Below are positions 55,011 through 64,000 of a DNA stretch of 64,000 nt, in pieces. Positions within the stretch are counted from its first letter, which is position 1. The number at the start of each line of letters is the position of its first letter. The stretch is from Novosphingobium sp. Lineage in GTDB: Bacteria > Pseudomonadota > Alphaproteobacteria > Sphingomonadales > Sphingomonadaceae. Position numbers and translations under genes: made by a program. Location: the NCBI RefSeq assembly GCF_039595395.1, contig NZ_JBCNLP010000001.1:3224001-3288000 (forward strand). The letters run 5' to 3'. The notes under the pieces are model-generated. The model was not told the origin of the DNA. It did no database searches and was given only the letters and a program-made list of their open reading frames with translations.

Positions 55011-55829
55011 TCAGCCGTGCCGCTCATCCTGCATATCGATCACCTTGAGGTAGTTGCGCAGCCGGTTGATCTCCAGCTTACGCAGCAGCTCGTTGTCGTG
55101 ATAGGGCTCGACCAGCCGGGCCAGCGGATCGGCCCAGAGCGCCGAGGCATCGAACAACACGCCCAGCCCGAACACCGCCGGAATGTTGGCAAAACACATC
55201 TGGCGGGTGCCGTCCTGCTCGACCTCGGTGATGAAATCCTCGACGGCGGTCAGCACGCCATTGCCCGGCCCGCCGGCCTCAACCGCCCAGGCGAAGGAGC
55301 CCATGCCACGAAAGCCCCGCCCCGGCAGAGCCCCGGCATAGCCCAGCGTCACCCCCATATCGAAGCTGAAGTGCTGGCGATGTTCGGCAGGAATGCGGTC
55401 GGGGGCATAATAGGAATCGCGGCGCGCGCAGGGCCAGCCCACATCATGCATAAAGGCCAGCAGCGGGCGCCCATCGCGCCTGGCCACGCTGTCGGCCAGA
55501 CGCAACTCGCGCAGCACGGTGTAGTAATTGTGATCGCCGTCGATCACCCAGGCATCGACCTGTTCCTGATCCCCCATCACCTCCAGACTGGGCGCCGCCA
55601 GATGGGTGACATGAGGGTGCTCCGCCACCCAGTCGATGAACGCCTGCTTGGGCGCCGGGTCGATGGTGGTGAAACGGCCGCCGGCCTTGCCGCAATGATC
55701 GGCCAGCACGCTGGACATGCCGCCAAATTCGGCGCCGATCTCTACGATGTTGCGGACCTGCGTCAGCTCCAGCGCCTCCAGAATCAGGCTGGAAAATTCG
55801 CTCATCGAATGAATGAGAAGGTCGCTCAT
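55011..55829 (-). CDS. Class I SAM-dependent methyltransferase-like protein
   Basis: 272 residues. The N-terminal half has a Rossmann-type motif, IVEIGAEFGGMSSVLAD, and DAWVIDGDHNYYTVLREL, the D-G-D-H pattern of the Methyltransf_24/cephalosporin-hydroxylase-like group. The substrate is unknown. A C-terminal part with GFRGMGSFAWAV is not recognised. It is monocistronic by position between the bioB remnant and gor. Confidence 0.7.
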   Translation of the reverse strand: MSDLLIHSMSEFSSLILEALELTQVRNIVEIGAEFGGMSSVLADHCGKAGGRFTTIDPAPKQAFIDWVAEHPHVTHLAAPSLEVMGDQEQVDAWVIDGDHNYYTVLRELRLADSVARRDGRPLLAFMHDVGWPCARRDSYYAPDRIPAEHRQHFSFDMGVTLGYAGALPGRGFRGMGSFAWAVEAGGPGNGVLTAVEDFITEVEQDGTRQMCFANIPAVFGLGVLFDASALWADPLARLVEPYHDNELLRKLEINRLRNYLKVIDMQDERHG

Positions 55830-55891
55830 CGCCAGTAGTCCCCTCGGGCAGCACGCCCGTCGGGACCACTGGCTAATCTTTCATGGTTGAT

Positions 55892-55912
55892 GGGGCGGAA
55901 AGCCTCCGCCCC
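55892..55912 (-). terminator. Hairpin after gor
   Basis: GGGGCGGA pairs with TCCGCCCC (55892-55899 with 55905-55912), 45 bp past the gor stop on the minus strand. There is no clean T-tail. Confidence 0.35.
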
Positions 55913-55956
55913 GCAACTCTACCTAACGGATGTCTGAAATCCGGAGAAAGCCGGAT

Positions 55957-57306
55957 TTAGCGCATCAGCACCAGTTCCTCGGCCATGGAGGGATGCAGCG
56001 CCATGGTCGCGTCGAAATCGGCCTTGGTCAGCCCGGCCTTCACCGCGATGGCCGCGGCCTGCAGAATTTCCGGCGCCTCGGGGCTGATCATATGGATGCC
56101 CAGCACCTTGTCGCTCGCCGCATCGACGACCAGCTTGTAATAGCCGCGCTCGACCTGGGTGGAGAACATGTTGGTCATCGGGCGGAAATCGCTGGTGAAG
56201 ACCTTGATCTCGGCGCCGGTATCGCGCGCCTGCATCTCGGTGAGGCCCACAGCGGCCAGCGGCGGCTGCGAGAAGACCGCGCTGGGGATCGCGTCATAGG
56301 CCGTGGTGCGCGGCTTGCCGCCAAAGACGGTGTCGGCAAAGGCATGGCCCTCGCGGATGGCCACGGGGGTGAGCTGCACGCGGTCGGTCACATCGCCCAC
56401 GGCATGGATGCTGGGAACCGAGGTCTGGCCATAATCGTCGACGATCACCTCGCCATTGGCGCCCAGCTTCACGCCCGCCTCTTCGAGCCCCAGCCCGACG
56501 GTCTTGGGGCGGCGACCGGTGGCCACCAGCACCACATCGGCCTCGATGGGATCATGCCCGTCGAGTGCGACGCGCAGCGAGCCATCGGCCAGCTTCTCGA
56601 TGCCGCAAATCGGGCTGTCGAAGCGGTATTCGATGCCGCGCTTCTCGGTCATGGCCATCAGGCGCTCGGTCAGATCATGGTCATAGCCGCGCAGGATGCG
56701 GTTCGAACGGTTGACCACCGTGACCTGAGCCCCCAGCGCGTTGAAGATGCCCGCAAACTCCATGGCGATATAGCCGGCGCCCTGAATCACCACCCGCTTG
56801 GGGAAGGCTTTCAGATGGAAGACCTCATTCGAGGTGATGGCATGCTCATTGCCGGGGAAGTCGGGCATCACCGGCCAGGCGCCCACGGCGATCAGAATAT
56901 GCTTCGCCCTGATCTCGCGCCCCGAGGCGAGCCGCACAAGGTTCGGCCCGGCCACGCTGGCGCGCTCGTGGAAATGGTCGACCTTGTTGTTGTCGAGCGT
57001 GCTCGTATAGGCGCGCTCCAGCCGGTCGACATCGCTGGCGACGAAATCGCGCAGCTTGGCCCAGTCGAACTGCTTGCCCTCGATGGTCCAGCCGAAACCT
57101 GCGGCATCCTCCAGCCCATGCGCGAAATGCGAAGCGTAGACCAGCAGCTTCTTGGGCACGCAGCCCCGGATGACGCAGGTGCCGCCGACGCGGAACTCCT
57201 CGGCCACGGCCACGCGGGCACCATGGCTGGCGGCGATGCGGCTGGCGCGCACCCCGCCCGACCCGGCGCCGATCACAAACAGGTCGTAGTCGAAGGTCTC
57301 GGTCAT
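55957..57306 (-). CDS. gor: Glutathione-disulfide reductase
   Basis: 449 residues. The FAD motif GAGSGGVR and the redox-active disulfide GGTCVIRGCVPKK (Cys44-Cys49) are in place. The NAD(P) domain has GAGYIAMEFAG, and the C-terminal ALHPSMAEE carries the catalytic His. The alphaproteobacterial GOR form uses this spacing. It keeps glutathione reduced with NADPH. Confidence 0.93.
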   Translation of the reverse strand: MTETFDYDLFVIGAGSGGVRASRIAASHGARVAVAEEFRVGGTCVIRGCVPKKLLVYASHFAHGLEDAAGFGWTIEGKQFDWAKLRDFVASDVDRLERAYTSTLDNNKVDHFHERASVAGPNLVRLASGREIRAKHILIAVGAWPVMPDFPGNEHAITSNEVFHLKAFPKRVVIQGAGYIAMEFAGIFNALGAQVTVVNRSNRILRGYDHDLTERLMAMTEKRGIEYRFDSPICGIEKLADGSLRVALDGHDPIEADVVLVATGRRPKTVGLGLEEAGVKLGANGEVIVDDYGQTSVPSIHAVGDVTDRVQLTPVAIREGHAFADTVFGGKPRTTAYDAIPSAVFSQPPLAAVGLTEMQARDTGAEIKVFTSDFRPMTNMFSTQVERGYYKLVVDAASDKVLGIHMISPEAPEILQAAAIAVKAGLTKADFDATMALHPSMAEELVLMR

Positions 57307-57436
57307 CGCGTGAGGCTCCAGTCGGGCCGCGGGGGGCGGCCGTTCATTCGCAGCGCGATATGGCGCCTGGGCCGCCGCTTGCCAACCGGATTTGGTGATC
57401 AGCCTGAATGGTCGAGGCGATCAATCCGCCGGCCCC

Positions 57437-59446
57437 TCAATCTGCGGGATTATATTTGGCAAGGAAGGTCTCCATCGATGTGAGCAAGGTCAGCCGGTCG
57501 GGCTCACGGGTGAAATGGTGATCGGCCAGCGGGATCTGCACCAGCTCGACCGACTTGCCCGCCGCGCGCATCCGCGATGCCATCGCCGTGGACTGGCTGA
57601 CATCCACCGTGGAATCCTTCTTCCCATGGATCAGCAGCATCGGCGCCTTGATGCGCGTCACCGCATTGATCGGCGAGACAGCGGCGAAATCGGGGGTCAT
57701 CCGCCCCCAGGCGTCGCTGTTGCTGTTGGCGTGCATGCTGCTGTCGCCCATGTCGTTGACCTCGCGCCTCAGACTGGCAACGCCCGCGATGGAGATCGAG
57801 CAGCGCCACAGATCGGGGTCGCGCGCCGCGCCCCACATCGCGGCATAGCCGCCATAGGAAGCCCCCACGATGCAGGCCCGCTTGCCGTCGGCCAGCCCCT
57901 CGCTCACCGCCCAAGCCAGCGCGTCATTGACGTCATCCTGCATGGCAAGGCCAAGCTGCCCCTCGCCGCGCCGCTCGAACTCCTGCCCATAGCCGGTCGA
58001 GCCCCGGAAATTGGGCTGGATCACCAGATAGCCCTTGCTCGCCAAGAATTGCGCCCAATAGTCGTAATCCAGCGTGTCATGCGCCCAGGGCCCGCCATGC
58101 GGCATGACGATCACCGGCAGCCTGCGCGCCTCGCGCCCCTTGGGACTGGTCACCACCGCCTCGATCGGCAGGCCGTCGCGCGCCTTGTAGGTGACCAGCT
58201 TCACCGGGGAGAGCGCCCGGCTGCCCAACTTGTCGTTCATAGGGGCGAGGCGCCGCAACTGCCCGTCATCGACATCGTAGAAATAGAGCGAGCCGGGCGA
58301 ATTGGGCTGATCGAGCAACACCAGCATCCGCTTGCGATCCCGGCTGAAGCTGAGGATCTGCGCGCGCTTGCCACTGCCCACGGCCTTGTCGAAGGCCGCC
58401 TGCAACTCGGCCAGCGCCGGTTCGATCCACACCGTCTTCTGCAGGGCGCCGCGCAGGCTGACGGCCAGCGGGGTCTGGCCATCGGCGGCCAGAGTCACAT
58501 CGTCGATCCAGCTTCCCTCGGGTGCGGTGTAGATCGATTTCACATCCTTGCGCGGGTCAAGATCGGCCTCGAACAGCGCGCTGCCGCCCTTGTCGTCATC
58601 ATGCACCACCAGCGCGTGATTGCCGCCGGGAATGAAACCCATGGGGTTGAGCGAAGATTCGCGCTTGCGCAGATCGGCCCGGTCGATGGTGTGGAAGGTG
58701 CCGCCGCCCTCGCCGCGATAGAGCAGCCGGGTGCGCCGCGTGCTGTCGTCATAGCCATAGCCCAGCCGGACCTGCCCCGCGCCATCGGCCACCCAGCCCA
58801 TCACATCGCCCCGTCCCGGCAGCACCTGCGAGCGCACGCCGGTGTCGACATTGACTCGAAAGATGGCGGGCCAGAAGGCGTCGCCCACATAGATCGACCC
58901 CTGCGCGCTGACCAGCGCATAGGGACTGCCGTCGCGGGCGGTCCAGATCACATCATCGGTGCTCTGGCCATTGAGATCCCACAGCAGGGTCTTGAGCTTG
59001 CCCGTCGTCCGGTTGAAGGCGGCGAGGCGCGAGACATACCACAGCTTGCCTCCCACCGGCTGCTGGGTGGTGACATGGATCAGAAAACTGTCGTCATTGA
59101 CCCAGCGGATCGAATGCGCCTCGATCTTGTCGGGGATGCCGATGCAGTGGGGCGGCCCGCCGCTTTCGAACAGGCTGATGGCGCAGACGCGGCGACCGGT
59201 GATGCCGCCGAACAGCCCGGCCATCCATTCGCCGCTGGGAGACATTTTCACGCCCTCGATAAAGGGCAGCGCCGCGAAATCGGCGGCGGTCAACGGGGCG
59301 TTCGCGGCAACAGGCGGTTTCGGTTTCGCGTCCGGGGCAGATGCAGCGGCTGGCGCCTGCTGCGCCAGAACCGGGGTCCCCCAACCCCATGCATACACCA
59401 ACACCCCGGCCAAAGCCGCCCTCATAGCCCCCACGCTTGCCCGCAT
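57437..59446 (-). CDS. S9-family prolyl oligopeptidase/acylaminoacyl-peptidase, exported
   Basis: 669 residues with an N-terminal signal peptide (MRASVGAMRAALAGVLVYAW..., cleavage near AQQA). A beta-propeller region precedes a C-terminal alpha/beta hydrolase with the nucleophile GASYGGYA (~528), Asp in HGKKDSTVD (~615) and His in LADHHF (~640). It hydrolyses short peptides in the periplasm or at the envelope. It lies downstream of pgi on the same strand but ~150 bp away. Confidence 0.88.
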   Translation of the reverse strand: MRASVGAMRAALAGVLVYAWGWGTPVLAQQAPAAASAPDAKPKPPVAANAPLTAADFAALPFIEGVKMSPSGEWMAGLFGGITGRRVCAISLFESGGPPHCIGIPDKIEAHSIRWVNDDSFLIHVTTQQPVGGKLWYVSRLAAFNRTTGKLKTLLWDLNGQSTDDVIWTARDGSPYALVSAQGSIYVGDAFWPAIFRVNVDTGVRSQVLPGRGDVMGWVADGAGQVRLGYGYDDSTRRTRLLYRGEGGGTFHTIDRADLRKRESSLNPMGFIPGGNHALVVHDDDKGGSALFEADLDPRKDVKSIYTAPEGSWIDDVTLAADGQTPLAVSLRGALQKTVWIEPALAELQAAFDKAVGSGKRAQILSFSRDRKRMLVLLDQPNSPGSLYFYDVDDGQLRRLAPMNDKLGSRALSPVKLVTYKARDGLPIEAVVTSPKGREARRLPVIVMPHGGPWAHDTLDYDYWAQFLASKGYLVIQPNFRGSTGYGQEFERRGEGQLGLAMQDDVNDALAWAVSEGLADGKRACIVGASYGGYAAMWGAARDPDLWRCSISIAGVASLRREVNDMGDSSMHANSNSDAWGRMTPDFAAVSPINAVTRIKAPMLLIHGKKDSTVDVSQSTAMASRMRAAGKSVELVQIPLADHHFTREPDRLTLLTSMETFLAKYNPAD

Positions 59447-59596
59447 TCTTGCCCCCTTCGACCCCGGCCCCGTAGAACCGGCGAATTTTCCGAAGGAATG
59501 CCTAGCGGGCTAAATGGGAAATTCAAGAAGGCGGCAAGACAAAGCGGTGAAGAACAGTCTCCGGCGGAAGCAGAGGCCTCCGCCGGAACGTTTCCT

Positions 59597-61126
59597 TTAC
59601 GCCAGACCGGCGGCTTCCAGCAGCGCGGTGGTGCTGGCGTCGAAACGGGCGCCGCCCTTTTCGATGGACTTGGCGATTTCCTTGCCCAGTTCGACGCCGA
59701 ACTGGTCGAAGGGGTTGATCTGCATCAGCGCGGCATTGGCGAAGGTGCGATGCTCATGGAAGGCGATCAACGCGCCCAGAGCCGCCGGGCTGAGGTCATC
59801 CACCAGCATGGTCGCGCTCGGGCGATCACCGGCATAGGCGCGGGCCTTGTCGGTGGCGTCCTTGCCCGCCATCAGCGCCGCGCCCTGCGCGAAGCAGTTC
59901 ATCAGCAGGATGCGGTGATGCGCCGGGTCCAGATCGTCGCCGGCCGCGATGCTGGCGATGAAATCGATGGGCGTGATGACCGTGCCCTGATGGAGAAGCT
60001 GGAACACCGCATGCTGCGCGTCCGTGCCCACGCCGCCCCAGGTAATCGGCGCGGTGGGGCCATCGACGGGCGTGCCATCGGCCTTCACGCTCTTGCCGTT
60101 CGATTCCATCTCCAACTGCTGGAGGTAGAAGGGCAACAGCGCCATGCGCTCGTCATAGGCGAAGCAGGCACGCGCCTGGCAGCCGCGCAGGCGGGTGTAG
60201 AGCTGGTCGGCAAAGGCGGCGCGCAGCGGCAGGTTGGCGGCGCCATCGGTGTCGCGGAAGTGCAGATCGACGGTGGCGGCGCCTTCGAGGAACTCGACGA
60301 ACTCGTCCCAGCCGATGGCCAGCGCCACCGGGAAGCCGATCGAGGACCACAGCGAGTAACGGCCACCGACGCTCTCGGCAAAAGGCAGCACGCGAGTCTC
60401 GTCCACGCCCCATTCCACGGCCTTTTCAGGGTAAGCCGTCAGCGCCACGACGCGGCCATAGGGGTCCTCGACGCCATTGTTGCGCAGCCAGTCGAGCGCC
60501 GAGGTGGCGTTGGTCATGGTCTCGGTGGTGGTGAAGGTCTTGGAGGCGACGGCGATCAGCGTGGTCGCCGGATCGCAGCGCCCGAAGGCCTGTTCCAGCG
60601 CGCAGCCGTCGATGTTGGCGACGACATGGACATCGACCTTGGCGCCATCGCGGGTCAGCGCGTCGACCGCCAGCTTGGGGCCCAGCGCCGATCCGCCAAT
60701 GCCGATATGGATCAGATGCTTGACCTCGCCCAGCGCGCCCTCATGGATCGCCTCGACCAGCGACTTCATGCGAGCGTGGAGCGCCATGGCCTCTTCCACG
60801 CTGCTGTCGCGGCCCACGCCGCGCTGGGCGGTATGCTCGGCAGAGCGGCCCTCGGTGACGTTGATCTTCTCGCCGGCGAACAGCGCCTTGCGCTGGCCGT
60901 CAAAATCGACGGCGGCGGCCAGCTTCTCGAACAGGCCGAGATGCGCGGCGTCCAGATGCGTCTTGGACCAGTCGAAGCGGATCCCGCCCTGCTCCTCGCC
61001 CAGCTCGATGCGCCCGGTCAGCGTGTCGACGCGGGCCTCGTCCTTCGCAAACAGCTCTGCCAGCGTGGGGCGCGGCAAATCCGCCAGTTGGGTCCACAGG
61101 GCGGTGATCTCGGGCTGGCTGGACAC
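59597..61126 (-). CDS. pgi: Glucose-6-phosphate isomerase
   Basis: 509 residues from a GTG with GGAG 9 bases upstream; an in-frame 280-residue extension is antisense to lepB and rejected. Family signatures IHIGIGGSALGPKLAVDAL, ASKTFTTTETMTNA and GVGTDAQHAVFQLLHQG are present. It interconverts glucose-6-P and fructose-6-P; in Sphingomonadales (Entner-Doudoroff users) it probably runs in the gluconeogenic direction. Divergent from lepB. Confidence 0.95.
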   Translation of the reverse strand: MSSQPEITALWTQLADLPRPTLAELFAKDEARVDTLTGRIELGEEQGGIRFDWSKTHLDAAHLGLFEKLAAAVDFDGQRKALFAGEKINVTEGRSAEHTAQRGVGRDSSVEEAMALHARMKSLVEAIHEGALGEVKHLIHIGIGGSALGPKLAVDALTRDGAKVDVHVVANIDGCALEQAFGRCDPATTLIAVASKTFTTTETMTNATSALDWLRNNGVEDPYGRVVALTAYPEKAVEWGVDETRVLPFAESVGGRYSLWSSIGFPVALAIGWDEFVEFLEGAATVDLHFRDTDGAANLPLRAAFADQLYTRLRGCQARACFAYDERMALLPFYLQQLEMESNGKSVKADGTPVDGPTAPITWGGVGTDAQHAVFQLLHQGTVITPIDFIASIAAGDDLDPAHHRILLMNCFAQGAALMAGKDATDKARAYAGDRPSATMLVDDLSPAALGALIAFHEHRTFANAALMQINPFDQFGVELGKEIAKSIEKGGARFDASTTALLEAAGLA

Positions 61127-61330
61127 GGGGGGTTTCTCCGTTGAAGATGAATGACCTGTCCTATGCCTGCCCGATGCGACATGGCCAAGTCTGCATTCGT
61201 TACCAACCCCCAAAAAGCCGTTCAGCCGCGCGCAAGCATGCCAAGTGTATTGCACGAACAACACACGCGTGAGACAATCCTGCGACAAACAGCCGCTCAC
61301 GAAGGGTTGACGGCGGAGCAGAGGCACAAC

Positions 61331-62230
61331 ATGGACGTGACTATGACCGACACCGCCAATCAGGGCCCGATTGCGCCCGCCAGCTCCGACAAACCCGCGC
61401 CCGCGGGCAAAAAGCCTCAGGAAGAAGAGAATTTCTTCGTTTTCCTGATCAAGCTGGTGATCATCGTGGCGGTGTTCCGCAGCTTTATCTTCTCGCCTTT
61501 CACCATCCCCAGCGAATCGATGCTGCCCGGTCTGGTCAATGGCGACTATCTGCTGGCGGCTAAATGGCCCTATGGCTTTTCCAGCTATTCGCTGCCCTTC
61601 GGCGCCCCGCTGCTGCCCAAGCGCGTGCTGGCCCATCAGCCCCATCGCGGCGATGTGGTGATCTTCAAGGCCCCGCCGACCAACGATCAGGACTGGATCA
61701 AGCGCGTGATCGGCCTGCCGGGCGACACGGTGCAGATGATCGGCGGCGTGCTGTATCTCAACGGCAAGGCCATCCCCAAGGTGAAGATCGAGGATTTCGA
61801 GATCGCCGTCTCGGGCAACACCCATTGCTACACCCCCGCCTTTGCCGCCACCCGCAAGGATGGCACGGCGGTCTGCCGCTATCCGCAGTATCGCGAGACG
61901 CTGCCCGGTGACGATGGCCGCCCCGCCAAGGACATCAAGGTGCTCGATTTCGGGCCCGAGAAGCACGATCCAGTCCCCGGCTTCGATGCCGACAACACCC
62001 CGCCCTATATGGTGCCCGAGGGCAAGCTGTTCCTGATGGGTGACGACCGAGACAATTCGATGGACAGCCGCTTCACCACGCTGGACGGCGGCATCGGCAT
62101 GGTCCCGCAGGAGAATCTGGTGGGGCGCGCCACGATCATGATGTGGTCGACCGATGGCGGCGCTTCGTGGTACAAGCCGTGGACCTGGTTCACCGCCACG
62201 CGCTGGAGCCGCATCGGGAACACCTTTTGA
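61331..62230 (+). CDS. lepB: Signal peptidase I
   Basis: 299 residues. One membrane helix (FFVFLIKLVIIVAVFRSFIF) is followed by the box B serine in PSESMLPGL (Ser63), the catalytic lysine in DWIKRVIGLPGD (~123) and the C-terminal box MGDDRDNSMDSR. It removes signal peptides from exported proteins. Two starts are possible (61331 and 61343); the first is chosen, with GAGG six bases before it. Its stop overlaps the rnc start. Confidence 0.95.
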   Translation: MDVTMTDTANQGPIAPASSDKPAPAGKKPQEEENFFVFLIKLVIIVAVFRSFIFSPFTIPSESMLPGLVNGDYLLAAKWPYGFSSYSLPFGAPLLPKRVLAHQPHRGDVVIFKAPPTNDQDWIKRVIGLPGDTVQMIGGVLYLNGKAIPKVKIEDFEIAVSGNTHCYTPAFAATRKDGTAVCRYPQYRETLPGDDGRPAKDIKVLDFGPEKHDPVPGFDADNTPPYMVPEGKLFLMGDDRDNSMDSRFTTLDGGIGMVPQENLVGRATIMMWSTDGGASWYKPWTWFTATRWSRIGNTF

Positions 62231-62967
62231 CGGTCGGAAAACTCAAACTGAAGCCCGTGGCGGGGGCGGAACCCCTGCCCGATGAGACGCTGGCCTTTCT
62301 GCGCCAGTTGCTGGACGGCGCCGCGCCCGCCGATGTGGAGATGTGGACCGCCGCGCTGACGCATGGCAGTTTCACCGCCGCGCCCAACAAGGGCATCGCG
62401 CGGGCCGCCGACTATCAGCGGCTGGAGTTTCTGGGCGACCGCGTGCTGGGCCTGACCATTGCCGAATGGCTCTATGAGGCCGAGAGCGATGCCGAGGGGC
62501 GCCTCTCGCAGCGCCTCAACGCGCTGGTCTCGCGCCAGAGCTGTGCCAATGTGGCACGCGGGTTGAAGCTTGCGCCGCATATCCGCCTGGGCAAGCAGGC
62601 CCGCGACGATGGCGGCGCCGATTCCGACAACATCCTTGGCGATGTGATGGAGGCGCTGATCGGCGCCAGCTTCCTCGAGCGCGGCTTCGAAACCACCCGC
62701 GCCATGGTGCGCAAGCTGTGGTCCGACACCTTCCGGGGCCATGCCGGGCAGACCAAGCATCCCAAATCGGCGCTTCAGGAATGGGCTGCGGGCAACCGCC
62801 GCCGCCCGCCCGAATATGCGCTGATCGACCGTTCCGGCCCGGACCACTCCCTGCAGTTCACCGTCTCCGTGGCGGTGAAGGGCGTGGGCGAGGCCCGCGC
62901 CACCGCCAACAGCAAGCAGGAGGCCGAAACCAAGGCCGCCGGCGAATTCCTCCGACTTTACGCCTGA
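62227..62967 (+). CDS. rnc: Ribonuclease III
   Basis: 246 residues from a TTG that overlaps the lepB stop (TTGA). The catalytic signature RLEFLGDRVLGL, the DNILGDVMEALIGA motif and a C-terminal double-stranded-RNA-binding domain (KSALQEWAAG...SKQEAETKAAGEFL) are present. It processes rRNA and cleaves structured RNA. Confidence 0.95.
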   Translation: MTVGKLKLKPVAGAEPLPDETLAFLRQLLDGAAPADVEMWTAALTHGSFTAAPNKGIARAADYQRLEFLGDRVLGLTIAEWLYEAESDAEGRLSQRLNALVSRQSCANVARGLKLAPHIRLGKQARDDGGADSDNILGDVMEALIGASFLERGFETTRAMVRKLWSDTFRGHAGQTKHPKSALQEWAAGNRRRPPEYALIDRSGPDHSLQFTVSVAVKGVGEARATANSKQEAETKAAGEFLRLYA

Positions 62968-62978
62968 AAGCCTTTGTT

Positions 62979-63905
62979 ATGACCGACCAACCCACCACGC
63001 CCCCGATGACCTGCGGCCTCGTTGCCGTGCTGGGCGCGCCCAACGCCGGCAAATCCACGCTGGTGAATGCGCTGGTCGGCCAGAAGGTGGCGATCGTCAG
63101 CCAGAAGGCGCAGACCACCCGCGCCCGCCTGATGGGCATCGCGCTGGAGCAGAGCGACAAGCATAACGCCCAGATCATCCTGGCCGACACGCCGGGCCTC
63201 TTCGCCCCCAAGCGCCGCCTCGACCGCGCGATGGTCGCCGCCGCCTGGGATGGCGCCGAGGAGGCCGATGCGATCCTGCTGGTGGTCGATGCCGCCAAGA
63301 AGCACCGCGACTATCTCGAACCCATCCTGGAGCAGTTGCAGCACCGCAAGGAGCGCAAGATCCTGGTGCTCAACAAGGTGGACCTGACGGCCAAGGAACC
63401 GCTGCTGGTTCTGGCGCAGGAACTGACCCAGAAGGTCGATTTCGCCGAGGTGTTTTTTGTTTCGGCACAAAGCAATGATGGCGTCGCCGGGCTGAAGGCT
63501 CATCTGGCCGGACTGATGCCCGAAGGCCTCTGGCATTTCCCGGAAGATCAGGTCTCCGATGCCTCGGAACGCCTGATGGCCTGCGAGATCACCCGCGAGC
63601 AGCTTTACCGCCAGCTCCACGATGAATTGCCCTATGACAGCACGGTTCGTCCCGAAAGCTACAAGCAGCGCAAGGACGGTTCAGTTGAAATTCATCAACA
63701 AATCGTCATCGCCCGAGAGAGCCAGAAACCGATTGTTCTCGGCAAGAAAGGCGCGCGCATCCGGGCCATCGGCGAGGCGGCACGTGCCGAATTGACACAG
63801 ATCCTTGGGAGTGAGGTCCACCTCTTCCTCCATGTCAAAGTGGATGAGAACTGGGCCGATGCCAAGGAAATCTACGAGGAAATCGGCCTGGAATGGGTTC
63901 GCTGA
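62979..63905 (+). CDS. era: GTPase Era
   Basis: 308 residues. G1 is GAPNAGKSTLVNAL, G3 DTPG, G4 NKVD and the C-terminal KH domain is GKKGARIRAIGEAARAEL. It helps 16S rRNA maturation and 30S assembly. It follows rnc after 11 bp in the conserved lepB-rnc-era order. Confidence 0.96.
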   Translation: MTDQPTTPPMTCGLVAVLGAPNAGKSTLVNALVGQKVAIVSQKAQTTRARLMGIALEQSDKHNAQIILADTPGLFAPKRRLDRAMVAAAWDGAEEADAILLVVDAAKKHRDYLEPILEQLQHRKERKILVLNKVDLTAKEPLLVLAQELTQKVDFAEVFFVSAQSNDGVAGLKAHLAGLMPEGLWHFPEDQVSDASERLMACEITREQLYRQLHDELPYDSTVRPESYKQRKDGSVEIHQQIVIARESQKPIVLGKKGARIRAIGEAARAELTQILGSEVHLFLHVKVDENWADAKEIYEEIGLEWVR

Positions 63906-64000
63906 GGCCGTTGCCGGATTTTCCATACCGGTGCAGCCAAGGCTTGTTATGAACCGCCACTGCGCTCTATAGCGGCATGGTGGCGTAAAGCCATGCTCTG

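Noticed and set aside
57392..61144. Long plus-strand frame opposite the S9 peptidase and pgi
   Set aside because: It crosses two genes and their gap antisense, with Arg/His/Gln-rich low-complexity product and no start signal.
61127..61966. 280-residue N-terminal extension of Pgi
   Set aside because: Antisense to lepB and outside the family length; the GTG at 61126 has a proper ribosome-binding site.

Overview
The window is GC-rich, densely coded bacterial chromosome. It fits an alphaproteobacterium of the order Sphingomonadales (Novosphingobium/Sphingomonas-like). The grounds are a DivL-type pseudo-histidine kinase next to tsaE-amgK-murU-addB-addA-trxA, the lepB-rnc-era cluster, a pentose-oxidation operon, a trehalose operon and the AAACCGGTT-type alphaproteobacterial repeat. 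The taxonomic call is inference; there is no rRNA here. No phage, insertion sequence, plasmid function or CRISPR array was seen.

Layout. 1-4.1 kb: end of a pentose oxidation operon (sugar permease, 2-oxoglutarate-semialdehyde dehydrogenase, AraD1-type hydrolase, L-arabinose/D-galactose 1-dehydrogenase), closed by a strong terminator. 4.2-11.6 kb: a TetR regulator divergent from an LplT-PlsC-acyl-ACP-synthetase fusion for phospholipid repair, then a large DUF2339-type membrane protein; three similar operator-like palindromes tie them together. 11.7-17.7 kb: treZ-malQ-treY, coupled by overlapping codons, making trehalose from alpha-glucan. 17.7-22.3 kb: MFS transporter, glycine-rich secreted protein, phosphoribosyltransferase, 64-aa membrane protein and tandem PilZ protein. 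22.6-26.5 kb: secA behind two small secreted proteins. 26.6-29.2 kb: argJ, GST, inositol-monophosphatase-like enzyme. 29.5-40.9 kb: a minus-strand run read divL-tsaE-amgK-murU-addB-addA, with trxA just downstream, mostly with overlapping stop/start codons. It joins cell-cycle signalling, tRNA modification, cell-wall recycling and double-strand-break repair.

41-49.4 kb: ahcY behind a secreted conserved protein and a perfect operator-like palindrome, a peroxiredoxin, an outer-membrane barrel, folE, two identical tRNA-Arg(ACG) genes, a Nudix hydrolase, a lone Flp pilin, accA and xerD (probably frameshifted near its start). 49.4-55.8 kb: two uncharacterised membrane/secreted proteins upstream of xerD, divergent from aroK-aroB; then a bioB broken by at least three lesions, and a methyltransferase-like protein. 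56-64 kb: gor, an S9 peptidase and pgi on the minus strand, then lepB-rnc-era on the plus strand.

The most notable signals are: (i) a repeat element in two copies (29252-29464 and 48283-48517), each bounded by inverted hairpins with nested internal inverted repeats (REPIN/MITE-like), plus single-hairpin relatives at 21444 and 53692 in other intergenic gaps; (ii) the DivL Tyr-for-His substitution; (iii) the candidate three-site TetR regulon; (iv) the decayed bioB. No wholly new defence or mobile system was found. The repeat family is the best candidate for something under-described.
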